A stretch of DNA of 64,000 nt, from NCBI RefSeq assembly GCF_900188025.1, contig NZ_FZNO01000003.1:1-64000 (forward strand), written 5' to 3'. How positions within the stretch are numbered: position 1 is the first letter of the stretch; each line of letters opens with the position of its first letter. The notes beneath the pieces are model-generated. The model was not told the DNA's origin. It saw only the letters and a program-made list of their open reading frames with translations, and searched no databases. Positions 9,501 through 19,501 of the stretch are shown here, piece by piece. Both the position numbers and the translations under genes were made by a program. Origin of the DNA: Blastococcus mobilis (GTDB lineage Bacteria; Actinomycetota; Actinomycetes; Mycobacteriales; Geodermatophilaceae).

Positions 9501-10762
9501 TTCTCCACCGTCGCACGCCGCAGGGCATCGAACAGCTCGGCCACCGGGACCGGCCGCTGCTCGCCGGTCCGCATGTCCTTGAGCTGGCCCACTCCCTCGG
9601 CCAGGTCCCGCTCGCCGACCACGACGACGTGCGAGGCCCCGGACCGGTCCGCGGCCTTCATCGCGCCCTTGAGCCCGCGGTCGCCGTACACCGTGTCGGC
9701 GGCGATCCCGGCCTGGCGCAGCTGCCCGATCAGCCGGACGGCGACGCGCTTGGCCTCGGCGCCGAGCGGGACGACGAACGCCTGGACCCCCGCCGTGACA
9801 CCGATGTCCAGGCCCTCGGCCTGCACCGCCAGCAGCGTGCGGTCGACGCCGACCGCGTACCCGATGCCCGAGACGTCGGGGCCGCCGAGCGCCGCGGACA
9901 GCCCGTCGTACCGTCCGCCGCCTCCGATGGCCGACTGCGCGCCCAGGCCGCGGTGCACGAACTCGAACGTCGTCTTCGTGTAGTAGTCCAGCCCGCGCAC
10001 CAGCCGGGGGGCCTCGGTCCAGGTGACCCCGAGGTCGGTCAGGTGCTGCCGGACGGCGTCGTAGTGCGCCTTCGTCTCGTCCGAGAGGTGGTCGACCATC
10101 AGCGGCGCGTCGTCGAGCTGGGCCTGCACCTCCGGACGCTTGTCGTCGAGAACCCGCAGCGGGTTGATCTCCGCGCGACGGCGGGTCTCCTCGTCGAGGT
10201 CGAGCTTGGCCAGGTACTCGACGAGCAGCTCCCGGTACTGGGGCCGGCAGGTGGCGTCGCCCAGCGAGGTCAGCAGCAGCTCGAAGTCCGTCAACCCGAG
10301 ATCGCGGAAGCCCTGCACGCCCAGCGCCACGACCTCGGCGTCCAGCGCGGGGTCGTCGACGCCGAGGGCCTCCATGTCCACCTGGGTGAAGTGCCGGTAG
10401 CGGCCGGCCTGCGGGCGCTCGTAGCGGAACGCCGAGCCGACCGTCCAGAGCTTCACCGGCAGCGCGCCGTCGTGCAGCCGGTGCTCGATGAAGGCGCGCA
10501 TCAGTCCGGCGGTCAGTTCCGGGCGCAGGGTCAGCGAGCGGCCGCCGCGGTCCTCGAAGGTGTACATCTCCTTGGTCACGACGTCGGTGGACTCCCCCAC
10601 CCCGCGCGAGAAGACGGCGGTCTCCTCGAACACCGGCGTCTCGACGTAGCCGTAGCCCGCCCTCCGCAGAGGTGCGGTCAGCGTGTCGCGGACGGCGAGG
10701 AACCGTGCGGAGTCCGGGGGCAGGGTGTCGAACGTGCCCTTCGGCGCGCTGAGCCCGCTCAC
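9497..10762 (-). CDS. hisS: Histidyl-tRNA synthetase
   Basis: Class II synthetase of 421 residues. Motif 1 region is [18 protein letters not shown], motif 2 is [20 protein letters not shown], the histidine-binding loop is [15 protein letters not shown], motif 3 is [15 protein letters not shown], and the C-terminal anticodon domain runs from about residue 325 (VQAFVVPLG). The GTG at 10762 is chosen because it gives the family start [17 protein letters not shown] and overlaps the upstream stop by four bases. A longer upstream frame is just antisense read-through of the MBL gene. Confidence 0.97.
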   Translation of the reverse strand: MSGLSAPKGTFDTLPPDSARFLAVRDTLTAPLRRAGYGYVETPVFEETAVFSRGVGESTDVVTKEMYTFEDRGGRSLTLRPELTAGLMRAFIEHRLHDGALPVKLWTVGSAFRYERPQAGRYRHFTQVDMEALGVDDPALDAEVVALGVQGFRDLGLTDFELLLTSLGDATCRPQYRELLVEYLAKLDLDEETRRRAEINPLRVLDDKRPEVQAQLDDAPLMVDHLSDETKAHYDAVRQHLTDLGVTWTEAPRLVRGLDYYTKTTFEFVHRGLGAQSAIGGGGRYDGLSAALGGPDVSGIGYAVGVDRTLLAVQAEGLDIGVTAGVQAFVVPLGAEAKRVAVRLIGQLRQAGIAADTVYGDRGLKGAMKAADRSGASHVVVVGERDLAEGVGQLKDMRTGEQRPVPVAELFDALRRATVEK

Positions 10763-11442
10763 AGCCCGCGTCCCGACGGCGCCTGGGCGGCCTCGGCCAG
10801 GTACGGGTTCGTCGCCCGCTCGCGGCCGATCGTCGTCGCCGGGCCGTGGCCGGGCAGCACCACCGTCTCGTCGTCGAGCGGCAGGACGACGTCGCGCAGC
10901 GAACGGAGCATCGCGTCCCACGACCCCCCGGGGAGGTCGACCCGGCCCACCGAGCCCGCGAAGAGCACGTCTCCGGCCAGCAGGCCCGGCGCCTCGCCCA
11001 GGTCCACGGAGAACATCACCGACCCCTGGGTGTGCCCGGGGGCGTGGCGGACGGTCAGCTCGACGCCGGCCAGCGAGAGCACCGCGCCGTCGTCCAGGGG
11101 GCGGACCTCGGACGGGTCGGGCAGCCGGACGCCGGTGATCAGCGGGGCCAGCTGGGGGCCGTGCCACTTCGCGGGGTCGGCGAGCATGCCGTGGTCACTC
11201 GGGTGCAGGTACGCGGGGATGTCGTAGCCGTCGCACACCGGCAGCACGGAGAAGGTGTGGTCCAGGTGGCCGTGGGTCAGGACGACGGCCACCGGCTTGA
11301 GGCCGTCCTCGGCCAGCATCCGGGCCAGGGGCTCGACGGCGTCCATGCCGGGGTCGACGACGACGCACTCCTGTCCGGGACCGGATGCCACGGCATAGCA
11401 GTTCGTGCCGAACGCGCCGGCGGGGAAGGAGCGGATGAGCAC
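10759..11442 (-). CDS. MBL-fold metallo-hydrolase (glyoxalase II-like)
   Basis: A 227-residue metallo-beta-lactamase-fold hydrolase with the zinc motif THGHLDH at about residues 56-62, a second ligand set in [10 protein letters not shown], the bridging aspartate in LLAGDVLF and a final histidine in [10 protein letters not shown]. It resembles the short glyoxalase II-like hydrolases that precede hisS in other actinobacteria. Substrate is not deducible. ATG 11442 starts [16 protein letters not shown], the usual family beginning. Confidence 0.92.
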   Translation of the reverse strand: MLIRSFPAGAFGTNCYAVASGPGQECVVVDPGMDAVEPLARMLAEDGLKPVAVVLTHGHLDHTFSVLPVCDGYDIPAYLHPSDHGMLADPAKWHGPQLAPLITGVRLPDPSEVRPLDDGAVLSLAGVELTVRHAPGHTQGSVMFSVDLGEAPGLLAGDVLFAGSVGRVDLPGGSWDAMLRSLRDVVLPLDDETVVLPGHGPATTIGRERATNPYLAEAAQAPSGRGL

Positions 11443-11596
11443 TCGTGCAGGTTACGCGGGGGGCTCTCCCTGCCCGGCGCTGCCGGGGCCCGCCCAGGTC
11501 CGCCTCCTAGACTCGGCAGCCGACCAGCGGGCAGCGGCCGATCCCATCGCGCACCGCCGCCCCCGCGTGCACCCGTCCGTCCGAGGAGTTCGATCC

Positions 11597-12406
11597 GTGC
11601 CCACGAACAAGCAGCGCCGCCAGGCTGCGCAGCGTCACCTGCAGCGCCAACTGGAGCGCCGCGCCGAACTGGCCAAGAAGCGCCGCCGCAACCTGGGCAT
11701 CGTCGCCAGCGCCATCGCCGTCCTCGTGGTGGTCGGCGCGGCCCTGCTGCTCACCGGCGTGTTCACGGGCGACGACGACCCCGACGTCTCCGCCGACCCG
11801 GGCACCGACACCGCGGCCACGGTCGACGGCAGCGACGGCACCTGCGACTTCACCCCCGACGAGAGCGGCAACCCGAACCTCACCCAGGTCGAGCCCCCGC
11901 CGGCCGAGGTCGAGACGACCGGCACCACGACCGTGACGATGAGCACGAGCGCGGGCGACATCGGATTGACCCTCGACCGCGCGAAGGCCCCGTGCGCGAC
12001 AGCGAGCATGGTCCACCTCGCCGAGCAGGACTTCTTCGACGACACTCCCTGCCACCGGCTCACGACCTCCCCGGGCCTGGAGGTGCTGCAGTGCGGCGAT
12101 CCGTCCGGTACCGGCATGGGTGGACCGTCCTACGAGTTCCCGACCCAGGTCACCGGCGACGAGACGTACCCGCGGGGCACCATCGCAATGGCGAACAGCG
12201 GGCAGGGCACCGACGGCAGCCAGTTCTTCCTGGTCTACGGAGACAGCCTCGAGAACAACCCCAACTACACGGTCCTCGGCACCATCGACGGGCCCGGCCT
12301 GGAGGTACTGGACCAGATCGCCGAAGCCGGGGTCGAGGGCGGCACGACCGACGGGGCGCCGGCGACCCCGGTGACCATCACGGACATGGCGGTCGCCGCC
12401 GCGTAA
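11597..12406 (+). CDS. Membrane-anchored cyclophilin-type peptidyl-prolyl isomerase
   Basis: A 269-residue protein. The N terminus is very basic (KQRRQAAQRHLQRQLERR), followed by one membrane helix (about residues 35-56, IVASAIAVLVVVGAALLLTG), an acidic low-complexity linker, and a cyclophilin domain from about residue 110. Domain marks are FFDDTPCHRL, GTIAMANSGQGTDGSQFFLVYGD and YTVLGTI. It should assist folding on the extracytoplasmic side. The GTG at 11597 has GAGGAG upstream. Convergent with relA; an intervening hairpin ends its transcript. Confidence 0.92.
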   Translation: MPTNKQRRQAAQRHLQRQLERRAELAKKRRRNLGIVASAIAVLVVVGAALLLTGVFTGDDDPDVSADPGTDTAATVDGSDGTCDFTPDESGNPNLTQVEPPPAEVETTGTTTVTMSTSAGDIGLTLDRAKAPCATASMVHLAEQDFFDDTPCHRLTTSPGLEVLQCGDPSGTGMGGPSYEFPTQVTGDETYPRGTIAMANSGQGTDGSQFFLVYGDSLENNPNYTVLGTIDGPGLEVLDQIAEAGVEGGTTDGAPATPVTITDMAVAAA

Positions 12407-12709
12407 CCACGACCTGAAGGGCTCGAATGGCGCTCCCCCGCGGGTGCCGTTCGAGCCCTTTCGGCAGTCCGGCCGGCCTCCGCAGGCCCGCGGCGGTGCC
12501 CCGGACGGGGCCTGTGGGGGCTTTCGGTCCCCGAGAGCTCGTTCAGGCGGTGTTCATGGGCCTGACTCCGCGCCCCGATCCGCTCCTCGCTCGCTGGCGC
12601 TCGCTGCGATGCTCCCTGGGCTGTCGTCAGGCGGGTTCATCGGCCTGACTCCGCGCCCCGGTCCGCTCCTCGCTCGCTGGCGCTCGCTGCGATGCTCCCT
12701 GGGCTGTCG
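12407..12709. other. Intergenic region between convergent ppi and relA
   Basis: About 300 bases without a gene. It holds a terminator hairpin just after the isomerase gene and most of two tandem 83-bp repeats reaching the relA stop codon. I see no coding potential of note in the remainder. Confidence 0.7.
12416..12462 (+). terminator. Hairpin terminator after cyclophilin gene
   Basis: An 11-bp perfect stem, AAGGGCTCGAA (12417-12427) pairing with TTCGAGCCCTT (12450-12460), sits about ten bases after the stop codon. There is no strong T run, as is common in high-GC genomes. Confidence 0.75.
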
Positions 12710-12717
12710 TCAGGCGG
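12552..12717. repeat. Two tandem copies of an 83-bp intergenic repeat
   Basis: Copy one starts at 12552 (GTTCATGGGCCTGACTCC) and copy two at 12635 (GTTCATCGGCCTGACTCC), period 83, differing at only a few positions. The core is CGCTCCTCGCTCGCTGGCGC followed by TCGCTGCGATGCTC. The second copy overlaps the last codons and stop of relA. A related copy of the core is found at 22057-22098 next to the yebC stop. Confidence 0.85.
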
Positions 12718-15205
12718 TGACGCGCTCGACGTCGAAGACGCCGTCGACGTTGCGCACGGTCTGCAGGACGGCACCGAGGTGGGCCGGGTCGGCCAGCTCG
12801 AAGGTGAACCGGCTGACGGCCACGCGGTCGCGACTGGTCTGCACCGACGCCGACAGGATGTTGACCCGCTCGTCGGCGAGGGCCTTGGTCACGTCGGACA
12901 GCAGGCGGTGCCGGTCCAGGGCCTCGACCTGGATGGCGACGAGGAAGACCGATCCGGGCTGCGACGCCCACTCCACCTCGACCAGCCGTTCCGGCTTGCG
13001 CTGCAGGTCTGCGGCGTTGGTGCAGTCGGTGCGGTGCACGCTCACGCCGCCGCCGCGGGTGACGAAGCCGAGGATGTCGTCGCCCGGCACCGGCGTGCAG
13101 CACTTGGCGAGCTTCGCCCAGACGTCGGACATGCCGTGCACGACGACGCCCGGGTCACCGCTGGCGGTGCGGCGCGGTGTCGCGCGCCGCGTGGGGATGG
13201 CGGTCTCGGCGATGTCCTCGACCGCGCCCTCGCTCCCACCCAGTGCGGTGATGAGCTTCTCCACCACCGAGGCCGCGGAGATCTGGTGCTCCCCCACCGC
13301 CGCGTACAGGGCGGTGACGTCGGCGTAGCGCAGGTCCTTGGCGAGGGTGGACAGCGCCTCCCCGCCCAGCAGCCGCTGCAGCGGCAGCCCGGCCTTGCGC
13401 ATGGCGCGGGTGATCGCTTCCTTGCCCGCCTCGACGGCGTCCTCGCGGCGCTCCTTGGTGAACCACTGCCGGATCTTCGTGCGCGCCCGGGACGATCCGA
13501 CGAAGTTCAGCCAGTCCTGCGACGGGCCGGCGGTCGGCGACTTGGAGGTGAAGACCTCGACGACGTCGCCGTTGGAGAGCTTGCTGTCCAGGGACACCAG
13601 CGAGCCGTTGACCCGTGCGCCGATCGTGCGGTGCCCCACCTCGGTGTGCACCGCGTACGCGAAGTCCACCGGCGTCGACTCGCCAGGCAGGCTGATCACA
13701 TCGCCCTTGGGCGTGAAGACGAAGACCTCCTGCGGGCCGAGGTCGTAGCGCAGCGTCTCGAGGAACTCGCCGGGCTCCTGCGCCTCCCGCTGCCAGTCCA
13801 GCAGCTGTCGCAGCCACAGCATGTCGTCGCGCGAGCCGGCCTTCGGCGCCCCGAACTCTCCGGCGCTGGGCCTGCCGCCGGCCCTCGCGTTCTCCTTGTA
13901 CTTCCAGTGCGCGGCGATGCCGTAGTCGGCGGTGCGGTGCATGTCGTGCGTGCGGATCTGCAGCTCGACCGGCTTGCCCTGCGGGCCGATCACCGTCGTG
14001 TGCAGCGACTGGTACATGTTGAACTTCGGCATTGCGACGAAGTCCTTGAAGCGGCCCGGCAGCGGCTGCCAGTGGGCGTGCATGATGCCGAGCGCCGCGT
14101 AGCAGTCGCGGACGGAGTCGACCAGGATCCGGATGCCGACGAGGTCCCAGATGTCGGTGAAGTCGCGGCCGCGGACGATCATCTTCTGGTAGATCGAGTA
14201 GTAGTGCTTGGGCCGGCCGGTGACGACCGCGTCGATCTTGGCCGCCTTCAGCTGCTCGCTGACCTGGGAGGTCACCTCGGCCAGGTAGGTGTCCCGCGAC
14301 GGCGCCCGCTCGGCGACCAACCGCACGATCTCGTCGTACCGCTTCGGGTAGAGCGTGGCGAAGGCGAGGTCCTCGAGCTCCCACTTGATCGTGTTCATGC
14401 CCAGCCGGTGCGCCAGCGGGGCGAGGATCTCGAGCGTCTCGCGCGCCTTCTTCTCCTGCTTCTCGGGCGGGAGGAAGCGAAGCGTGCGCATGTTGTGCAG
14501 CCGGTCGGCGAGCTTGATGACCAGCACCCGCGGGTCCCGGGCCATCGCCACGATCATCTTGCGGATGGTCTCGGCCTGGGCGGCATCGCCCAGCTTCACC
14601 TTGTCGATCTTGGTGACGCCGTCGACGAGGTGGGTGACCTCGGAGCCGAAGTCGGCAGTGATGGAATCCAGCGTGACGCCGGTGTCCTCCACCGTGTCGT
14701 GCAGGAGAGCCGCCACCAGCGTGGTGGTGTCCATGCCCAGCCCGGCCAGGATGGTCGCGACGGCGAGCGGATGGGTGATGTAGGGGTCGCCGCTCTTGCG
14801 CTTCTGCCCCGAGTGCGCCGCCTCGGCGACGTCGTAGGCCCGCTGCAGCAGCGCCAGGTCGGCCTTGGGATGACTCTGGCGGTGCAGTGCGGCCAGCGGC
14901 TCCAGGACGGGACGGACGACGGTGCTGCGCTGACCGACGACGATCCTGCGGGCCAGCCGGTCACGGACCCGGCGGCGGGGAGCGCTGTCGGCATCCCCTG
15001 GCTCGGTGCCGACGTCGTCGGGCCGGCGCACGGCAGGTCGGTCGGGCAGCGGAGGAAGACGAGGCGCCTGGCCGGCCGCCTGAGCCTGAGTCGCTGCCGC
15101 CTGAGTCGCTGCCGCCTGAGTCGCTGCCGCGGTGGGCCCCTGGGACGCCGTCACGGGCTCACCCGGCCGCGCGGGAGCCGCGTCTGCGGCTACGTCGGAG
15201 GCCAC
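12710..15205 (-). CDS. relA: Bifunctional (p)ppGpp synthetase/hydrolase Rel
   Basis: Stringent-response enzyme of 831 residues that makes and degrades (p)ppGpp. After an N-terminal extension of about 95 residues come the HD hydrolase domain ([31 protein letters not shown]), the synthetase domain ([26 protein letters not shown]), the TGS domain ([20 protein letters not shown]) and a C-terminal ACT domain after a zinc-finger-like [13 protein letters not shown] segment. The extension contains three near-identical AAATQ units. Start is GTG 15205. It follows apt on the same strand. The single long Rel is usual for actinobacteria. Confidence 0.97.
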   Translation of the reverse strand: MASDVAADAAPARPGEPVTASQGPTAAATQAAATQAAATQAQAAGQAPRLPPLPDRPAVRRPDDVGTEPGDADSAPRRRVRDRLARRIVVGQRSTVVRPVLEPLAALHRQSHPKADLALLQRAYDVAEAAHSGQKRKSGDPYITHPLAVATILAGLGMDTTTLVAALLHDTVEDTGVTLDSITADFGSEVTHLVDGVTKIDKVKLGDAAQAETIRKMIVAMARDPRVLVIKLADRLHNMRTLRFLPPEKQEKKARETLEILAPLAHRLGMNTIKWELEDLAFATLYPKRYDEIVRLVAERAPSRDTYLAEVTSQVSEQLKAAKIDAVVTGRPKHYYSIYQKMIVRGRDFTDIWDLVGIRILVDSVRDCYAALGIMHAHWQPLPGRFKDFVAMPKFNMYQSLHTTVIGPQGKPVELQIRTHDMHRTADYGIAAHWKYKENARAGGRPSAGEFGAPKAGSRDDMLWLRQLLDWQREAQEPGEFLETLRYDLGPQEVFVFTPKGDVISLPGESTPVDFAYAVHTEVGHRTIGARVNGSLVSLDSKLSNGDVVEVFTSKSPTAGPSQDWLNFVGSSRARTKIRQWFTKERREDAVEAGKEAITRAMRKAGLPLQRLLGGEALSTLAKDLRYADVTALYAAVGEHQISAASVVEKLITALGGSEGAVEDIAETAIPTRRATPRRTASGDPGVVVHGMSDVWAKLAKCCTPVPGDDILGFVTRGGGVSVHRTDCTNAADLQRKPERLVEVEWASQPGSVFLVAIQVEALDRHRLLSDVTKALADERVNILSASVQTSRDRVAVSRFTFELADPAHLGAVLQTVRNVDGVFDVERVTA

Positions 15206-15298
15206 GGCGACTCCTGCCCGATCGAGGAGAGATGACCCTCTCCATGCTAGCGGGGCAGCGCCGCGGACGACCCCGTCCGTGGGCGAGGTCTCCCTCGG

Positions 15299-15913
15299 TC
15301 AGGTGGTCCACAGGGTGTGCACCGTGTGCGGCGCCAGCCGCTGCCGTCCCCCGAGCGCGGCGAGCTCGACCACCACCGAGACCGCGGTGACGATGCCGCC
15401 GAGCCGTTCGACCAGCGCGATGGCCGCGCCCAGCGTTCCGCCGGTGGCCAGCACGTCGTCGACCACGAGCACCCGGGACCCCGGGCGGATGGAGTCGGCG
15501 TGCAGCTCCAGGGTCGCCGTACCGTATTCCAGGGCGTAGTCGGCGGCGATCCGTTCGCGGGGCAGCTTGCCGGCCTTGCGGACCGGGACCACGCCCACGC
15601 CGCTACCGAGGGCGACCGCGGCCGCGAGCAGGAACCCCCGGGCCTCCACACCGACGACGACGTCGAACCCGGCGTCGCTGTCCGGCCCCGCTGCCTCGGC
15701 GATGGCGGCCGCGCGGGGGTCCGAGGCGCCCGGTGCGGCCAGCCCCTCGACCATGCGCCGGAAGGCGGGCCCGTCCGCGAAGACGGGGGTGAGGTCCCGG
15801 AACAGGACGCCGGGCTCCGGATAGTCGGGCACGTCGACGGTCAGGGAGGCGATCAGCTCGTCGAGGGGTGGCTCTTCGGACACCGGCGCACCGGCGGCGG
15901 CGGGCCGGCTCAT
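15299..15913 (-). CDS. apt: Adenine phosphoribosyltransferase
   Basis: Purine-salvage enzyme joining adenine and PRPP to make AMP. The PRPP-binding signature is VLVVDDVLATGGT at about residues 150-162; FRDLTPVFADG and VGVEARGFLLAAAVA are the other family signatures. The length of 204 exceeds the usual 170-180 because of a short N-terminal extension (MSRPAAAGAPVSEEPP). Its ATG overlaps the secF stop by four bases, an arrangement also seen in other actinobacteria. Confidence 0.95.
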   Translation of the reverse strand: MSRPAAAGAPVSEEPPLDELIASLTVDVPDYPEPGVLFRDLTPVFADGPAFRRMVEGLAAPGASDPRAAAIAEAAGPDSDAGFDVVVGVEARGFLLAAAVALGSGVGVVPVRKAGKLPRERIAADYALEYGTATLELHADSIRPGSRVLVVDDVLATGGTLGAAIALVERLGGIVTAVSVVVELAALGGRQRLAPHTVHTLWTT

Positions 15914-17250
15914 CGGCGCTTCTTGCCCGGCGGGCGTCCCCTGGCGCCGGGACGCTGCGGGCGTGCGCCGGGACGCGGGGCCGCCGTGGCACCGCTCCCG
16001 CTGTCCGGACGGACCGACGACGGCGACTCCACGACGACGTCGGCCTCCACGGAGTCCGGCAGTTCGGCGACCGCGACACCGCCCCGGGCCGGTCGGGCCC
16101 GCCGGGCGCGGGCCACGGGACCGGCCGGTGCACCCGCGCGCGGGCCGCCCGACCGCGCCTCGGAGGAGCGGCGGGCCTGGACGCGCCGGCGCAGTGCCTG
16201 CACCTCCGGCTCCCGCTCCTTGAGGTCGGCCACGATCGGGGTCGCCAGCACGATCGACGAGTAGGCGCCGGCCGCGAGCCCGACGAACAGCACCAGCGCC
16301 AGGTCCTTGAGCGTGCCCACCCCGAGCAGGCCGGCGCCGACGAACAGCAGACCGGCGACCGGCAGCAGCGCGATCACCGACGTGTTGATCGAGCGCATGA
16401 GCGTCTGGTTGACCGCCAGGTTGGCGGCCTCGCTCCAGGTCATGCGGGCACTGCGCTCGAGGTCCTTGACGTTCTCGTCGACCTTGTCGAACACGACGAC
16501 GGTGTCGTAGAGCGAGAAGCCCAGGATCGTGAGGAAGCCGATCACCGTGGAAGGCGTGACCTCGAAGCCGATCAGGGAGTAGATGCCGGCCGTCACGATG
16601 ATGTCGTGCAGCAGGGCGGCCATCGCCCCGATCGCCATCTTCGGCTGGAAGCGGACCGCCAGGAACAGCACGACCGCGACCAGGAAGACGGCCAGGGCGA
16701 TCAGCGCCTGGTCGGTGATGTCCCGACCCCAGTCGGCGCTGACCGACTCGGGGCTGACCTCGGAGGCCTGCACCCCGGCGGCGTCGGCGATCGCCTCGAC
16801 GACGGCGCGCTCGGTGTCGTTGTCGAGGGTCCCCGTGCGCAGGAGCAGCTCGTCGCCACCGACCACCTGGGCGGTCGACACATCGGCGCCGGCCTCCTCG
16901 GCCGCCTCGCGCACCTCCACGAGCTGCTGCTCGGTGCCGGGCACGCGGAAGCTGTTGCCCCCCTCGAAGTCGATGCCGAAGTTGAATCCTCGGAACACCA
17001 TCGACAGGAGGCAGAGCAGCACCACGACGGCGGTGATCCGGTAGATGAGCCGGCTGTTGCCGACGACGTCCAGGCCGGCCTCACCGTTGTAGAGCCGGTG
17101 GCCGAGCCCGGACCAGCGGTTCCCGGTGCGGGCCGCGGGCGCAGCGGTGCCGCCGTCGGCGGGCAGACCGGCGTCGGCCAGCGCCTGTTCGTCGGCGGCC
17201 TGCTCGGCCGATCCGTCGACCGGCCCGTCGTCCTCGGAAGTGCGGGTCAT
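15910..17250 (-). CDS. secF: Protein translocase subunit SecF
   Basis: Integral membrane partner of SecD; the SecDF complex uses proton motive force to pull exported proteins outward. The 446 residues show the family start (YRITAVVVLLCLLSMVFRGFNFGIDFEGG), a large extracytoplasmic domain, and the conserved GFSLYDTVVVFDKVDEN segment with the proton-path aspartate. The C terminus is a long Arg/Pro-rich cytoplasmic tail, typical of actinobacterial SecF. ATG overlaps the secD stop (ATGA). Confidence 0.96.
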   Translation of the reverse strand: MTRTSEDDGPVDGSAEQAADEQALADAGLPADGGTAAPAARTGNRWSGLGHRLYNGEAGLDVVGNSRLIYRITAVVVLLCLLSMVFRGFNFGIDFEGGNSFRVPGTEQQLVEVREAAEEAGADVSTAQVVGGDELLLRTGTLDNDTERAVVEAIADAAGVQASEVSPESVSADWGRDITDQALIALAVFLVAVVLFLAVRFQPKMAIGAMAALLHDIIVTAGIYSLIGFEVTPSTVIGFLTILGFSLYDTVVVFDKVDENVKDLERSARMTWSEAANLAVNQTLMRSINTSVIALLPVAGLLFVGAGLLGVGTLKDLALVLFVGLAAGAYSSIVLATPIVADLKEREPEVQALRRRVQARRSSEARSGGPRAGAPAGPVARARRARPARGGVAVAELPDSVEADVVVESPSSVRPDSGSGATAAPRPGARPQRPGARGRPPGKKRR

Positions 17251-18989
17251 GACGTGCTCCTGTCTGCCGGGCCGCCGGACCGGGTGCCGGCTCCCGAGGG
17301 GCTGCTGCCGGCACCGACGAGGTCACGGCCGGCCGCCGCGGGTCCGCGGACCGGCCGGCGGGTGTGCTCGACCCGGCCCAGACCGGAGATCCGGCTGTTG
17401 CCGAACCACCGGAAGCGGGACAGCACCGCCAGCAGCGGGTGGGTGAAGAGGAAGACGACGACCAGGTCCAGGACCGTCGACATGCCCAGGGTGAAGGCGA
17501 AGCCCTTCACGTCACCGATCGCCAGCAGGTAGAGGATGGCCGCGGCGAGGAAGCTGACCGCGTCGGCGGAGAGGATCGTCCGCCGAGCCCGGACCCACGC
17601 CCGCGGCACCGCGGACCGGAAGCTGCGGCCCTCGCGGATCTCGTCCTTGAGTCGTTCGAAGTAGACGACGAACGAGTCCGCGGTGATGCCCAGCGAGACG
17701 ATGAAGCCGGCGATCCCGGCGAGGCTCAGCGTGAAGCCGATCTCCCGGCCCAGCAGCACCAGGCAGGCGTAGACCACGACGCCCGACAGGATCAGGCTGG
17801 CGATCATCACCAGCCCCAGCAGCCGGTAGTAGACCAGCGAGTAGAGGAAGACCAGCGCGATGCCGATGGCGCCCGCGATCAGGCCCGCCTCCAACTGCTC
17901 CTCGCCGAGCTCGGTGGAGATGGACTGCGCCGTGGCCTGGGTGAAGCTCAGCGGCAGGGCGCCGTACTTCAGCTGGTTGGCGAGCTCCGTGGCCGACTCC
18001 TGGTCGAAGCTGCCCGAGATCTCGGTCCCGCCGGAGATGGCGGAGTTGATCGTCGGTGCGGAGATGACACGGCCGTCGAGAGTGATGCCCACGCTGCTGC
18101 CGACGTTGGCGGCCGTGTAGGCCGCCCATGCCGCCGAACCCTCGGGGTCGAAGTCCAGCTGGACGATCCACTCGCCGGTGCCCGCACGCGTGCCGGCGCT
18201 CGCGTCGGTGACGGCGGTGCCCTCCACGACCGCCGGGCCGAGCAGGTACTTGGCCGTGCCGTCCTCACTGCAGGCGGCGACGTAATCCTCCGGACGGTCC
18301 ACCGAACCCTGCGCGTCGGTCTCGCAGGTGAGCGTCGCGTACTCGGCGGCGGCCTGCTCCTGGGTGACGGGCGGGCCCGAGGCATCCGTCTCCGGGTCCT
18401 CGACCGCGTCGCCGGACGGAGCCGCCGTCCCGGTGGACGCGGCGGGGTCCGTCGGTGCGGCAGGGTCGGTCGGCGCGGGGTCGGTCGGCGCGGGGTCGGT
18501 CGGCGCGGGGTCGGTCGGCGCGGGGTCGGTCGGCGCGGGGTCGGTCGGCGCGGCCGAGTCCGTGGGCGCGGCGGGGTCGGTCGGCGCGGCGCTGTCGGTG
18601 GGGGCGGGCGACACCGGCTCGGGCCCCTGGATCACCGGCCGGAAGCGGAGCTGAGCGGTCTGCCCGAGCTCACGTGCCTGGTCCCCGTCGTCCCCCGGGA
18701 CGGAGATGACGATGTTCGAGTCGCCCTCGGTGACCACCTCGGCCTCGGCGACGCCGAGGCCGTTGACCCGCTGCTCGATGATCCGGCGCGCGAGCTCCAG
18801 GTCCTCCTGGGCCGGCGCCTGGCCGTCGGGGGTGCGGGCCGTCAGCGTCACCGTCGTGCCGCCGCGCAGGTCGAGGCCGAGCTGGGGCGTGCGGGTGGTG
18901 CCGGTGAAGTAGATGAGCCCGTACAGGACGGCGACGATCAGCAGGAACGCGGCGAAGTACCGTCCTGCCGGCATCGAGCGGTTGGCCAC
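17247..18989 (-). CDS. secD: Protein translocase subunit SecD
   Basis: SecDF subunit of 580 residues. Visible are TM1 (FAAFLLIVAVLYGLIYFTG), the GLDLRGGTTVTL motif, the P1 head domain, and the C-terminal block of five TM helices with GITADSFVVYFERLKDE, where the aspartate is part of the proton path. The P1 loop carries a Pro/Thr/Asp/Ala repeat tract (PTDPA units). GTG 18989 is chosen: it lies 13 bases after the yajC stop with GGGGA in front, whereas the longer frame to 19070 would overlap yajC by 68 bases. Confidence 0.95.
   Translation of the reverse strand: MANRSMPAGRYFAAFLLIVAVLYGLIYFTGTTRTPQLGLDLRGGTTVTLTARTPDGQAPAQEDLELARRIIEQRVNGLGVAEAEVVTEGDSNIVISVPGDDGDQARELGQTAQLRFRPVIQGPEPVSPAPTDSAAPTDPAAPTDSAAPTDPAPTDPAPTDPAPTDPAPTDPAPTDPAAPTDPAASTGTAAPSGDAVEDPETDASGPPVTQEQAAAEYATLTCETDAQGSVDRPEDYVAACSEDGTAKYLLGPAVVEGTAVTDASAGTRAGTGEWIVQLDFDPEGSAAWAAYTAANVGSSVGITLDGRVISAPTINSAISGGTEISGSFDQESATELANQLKYGALPLSFTQATAQSISTELGEEQLEAGLIAGAIGIALVFLYSLVYYRLLGLVMIASLILSGVVVYACLVLLGREIGFTLSLAGIAGFIVSLGITADSFVVYFERLKDEIREGRSFRSAVPRAWVRARRTILSADAVSFLAAAILYLLAIGDVKGFAFTLGMSTVLDLVVVFLFTHPLLAVLSRFRWFGNSRISGLGRVEHTRRPVRGPAAAGRDLVGAGSSPSGAGTRSGGPADRSTS
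18466..18540. repeat. 15-bp tandem repeat inside secD
   Basis: Five perfect consecutive copies of a 15-bp unit (TCGGTCGGCGCGGGG on the plus strand) plus degenerate units on both sides. The repeat is in frame and encodes APTDP pentapeptides in the extracytoplasmic loop of SecD. Confidence 0.92.
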
Positions 18990-19002
18990 GCTGGTCCCCG
19001 GC

Positions 19003-19341
19003 TCAGAGGGTGCCGTCGGCCGGCCGTCCGCCGGTCGCGCCGGGCGTCCCGGTGTCGGTGCCGTCATCACCGACGGCCCCCAGGGGCTTGCGCACCTCGA
19101 GGATCGCCGGCCGCGCGAAGGTCACGACGACGCCGGGGGCGATCTCGAGGTCGACCGTGGTCTCCCCGAGAGCGGCGACCGTGCCGTGCAGACCGCTGGT
19201 GGTCATGACCGGCGTCCCGATGGTCAGCGAGTCCTGCATCGCCTGCGCCTGGGCCTGCATGCGCTTGCGCTGCCGGGCCGGCAGGACGAACAGCATGACC
19301 GCCAGCAGGGCCAGGATGATGATCGGAAAGTACTGCTCCAC
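19003..19341 (-). CDS. yajC: Preprotein translocase accessory subunit YajC
   Basis: A 112-residue single-pass membrane protein that associates with SecDF. N-terminal TM helix (YFPIIILALLAVMLFVLPAR) is followed by a basic RQRKRMQAQAQAM segment and the conserved SLTIGTPVMTTSGLHGTVAAL beta domain. The C-terminal tail is Gly/Asp/Thr-rich. First gene of the yajC-secD-secF-apt string. Confidence 0.95.
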   Translation of the reverse strand: MEQYFPIIILALLAVMLFVLPARQRKRMQAQAQAMQDSLTIGTPVMTTSGLHGTVAALGETTVDLEIAPGVVVTFARPAILEVRKPLGAVGDDGTDTGTPGATGGRPADGTL

Positions 19342-19501
19342 AACAGGTGTGCCTCTCTACCGCGGATCCAGCTCCGCGGTGGGTGCGGTCCCGGATGGGA
19401 CCGCTCGGGGTGCGTCGGTTGCCTCACGTTCACGGCGCGCGGGCGACCGGACGGACGCGCACAGCCGCGGCCGAACGAGTTGCGCGCCGGCGATCGGAAG
19501 T

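Noticed and set aside
12692-15235. 847-codon plus-strand frame
   Set aside because: Antisense shadow of relA, which has complete catalytic domains in the other strand.
18466-18540. CRISPR-like tandem repeat
   Set aside because: There are no spacers; the 15-bp units are contiguous and in frame within secD.
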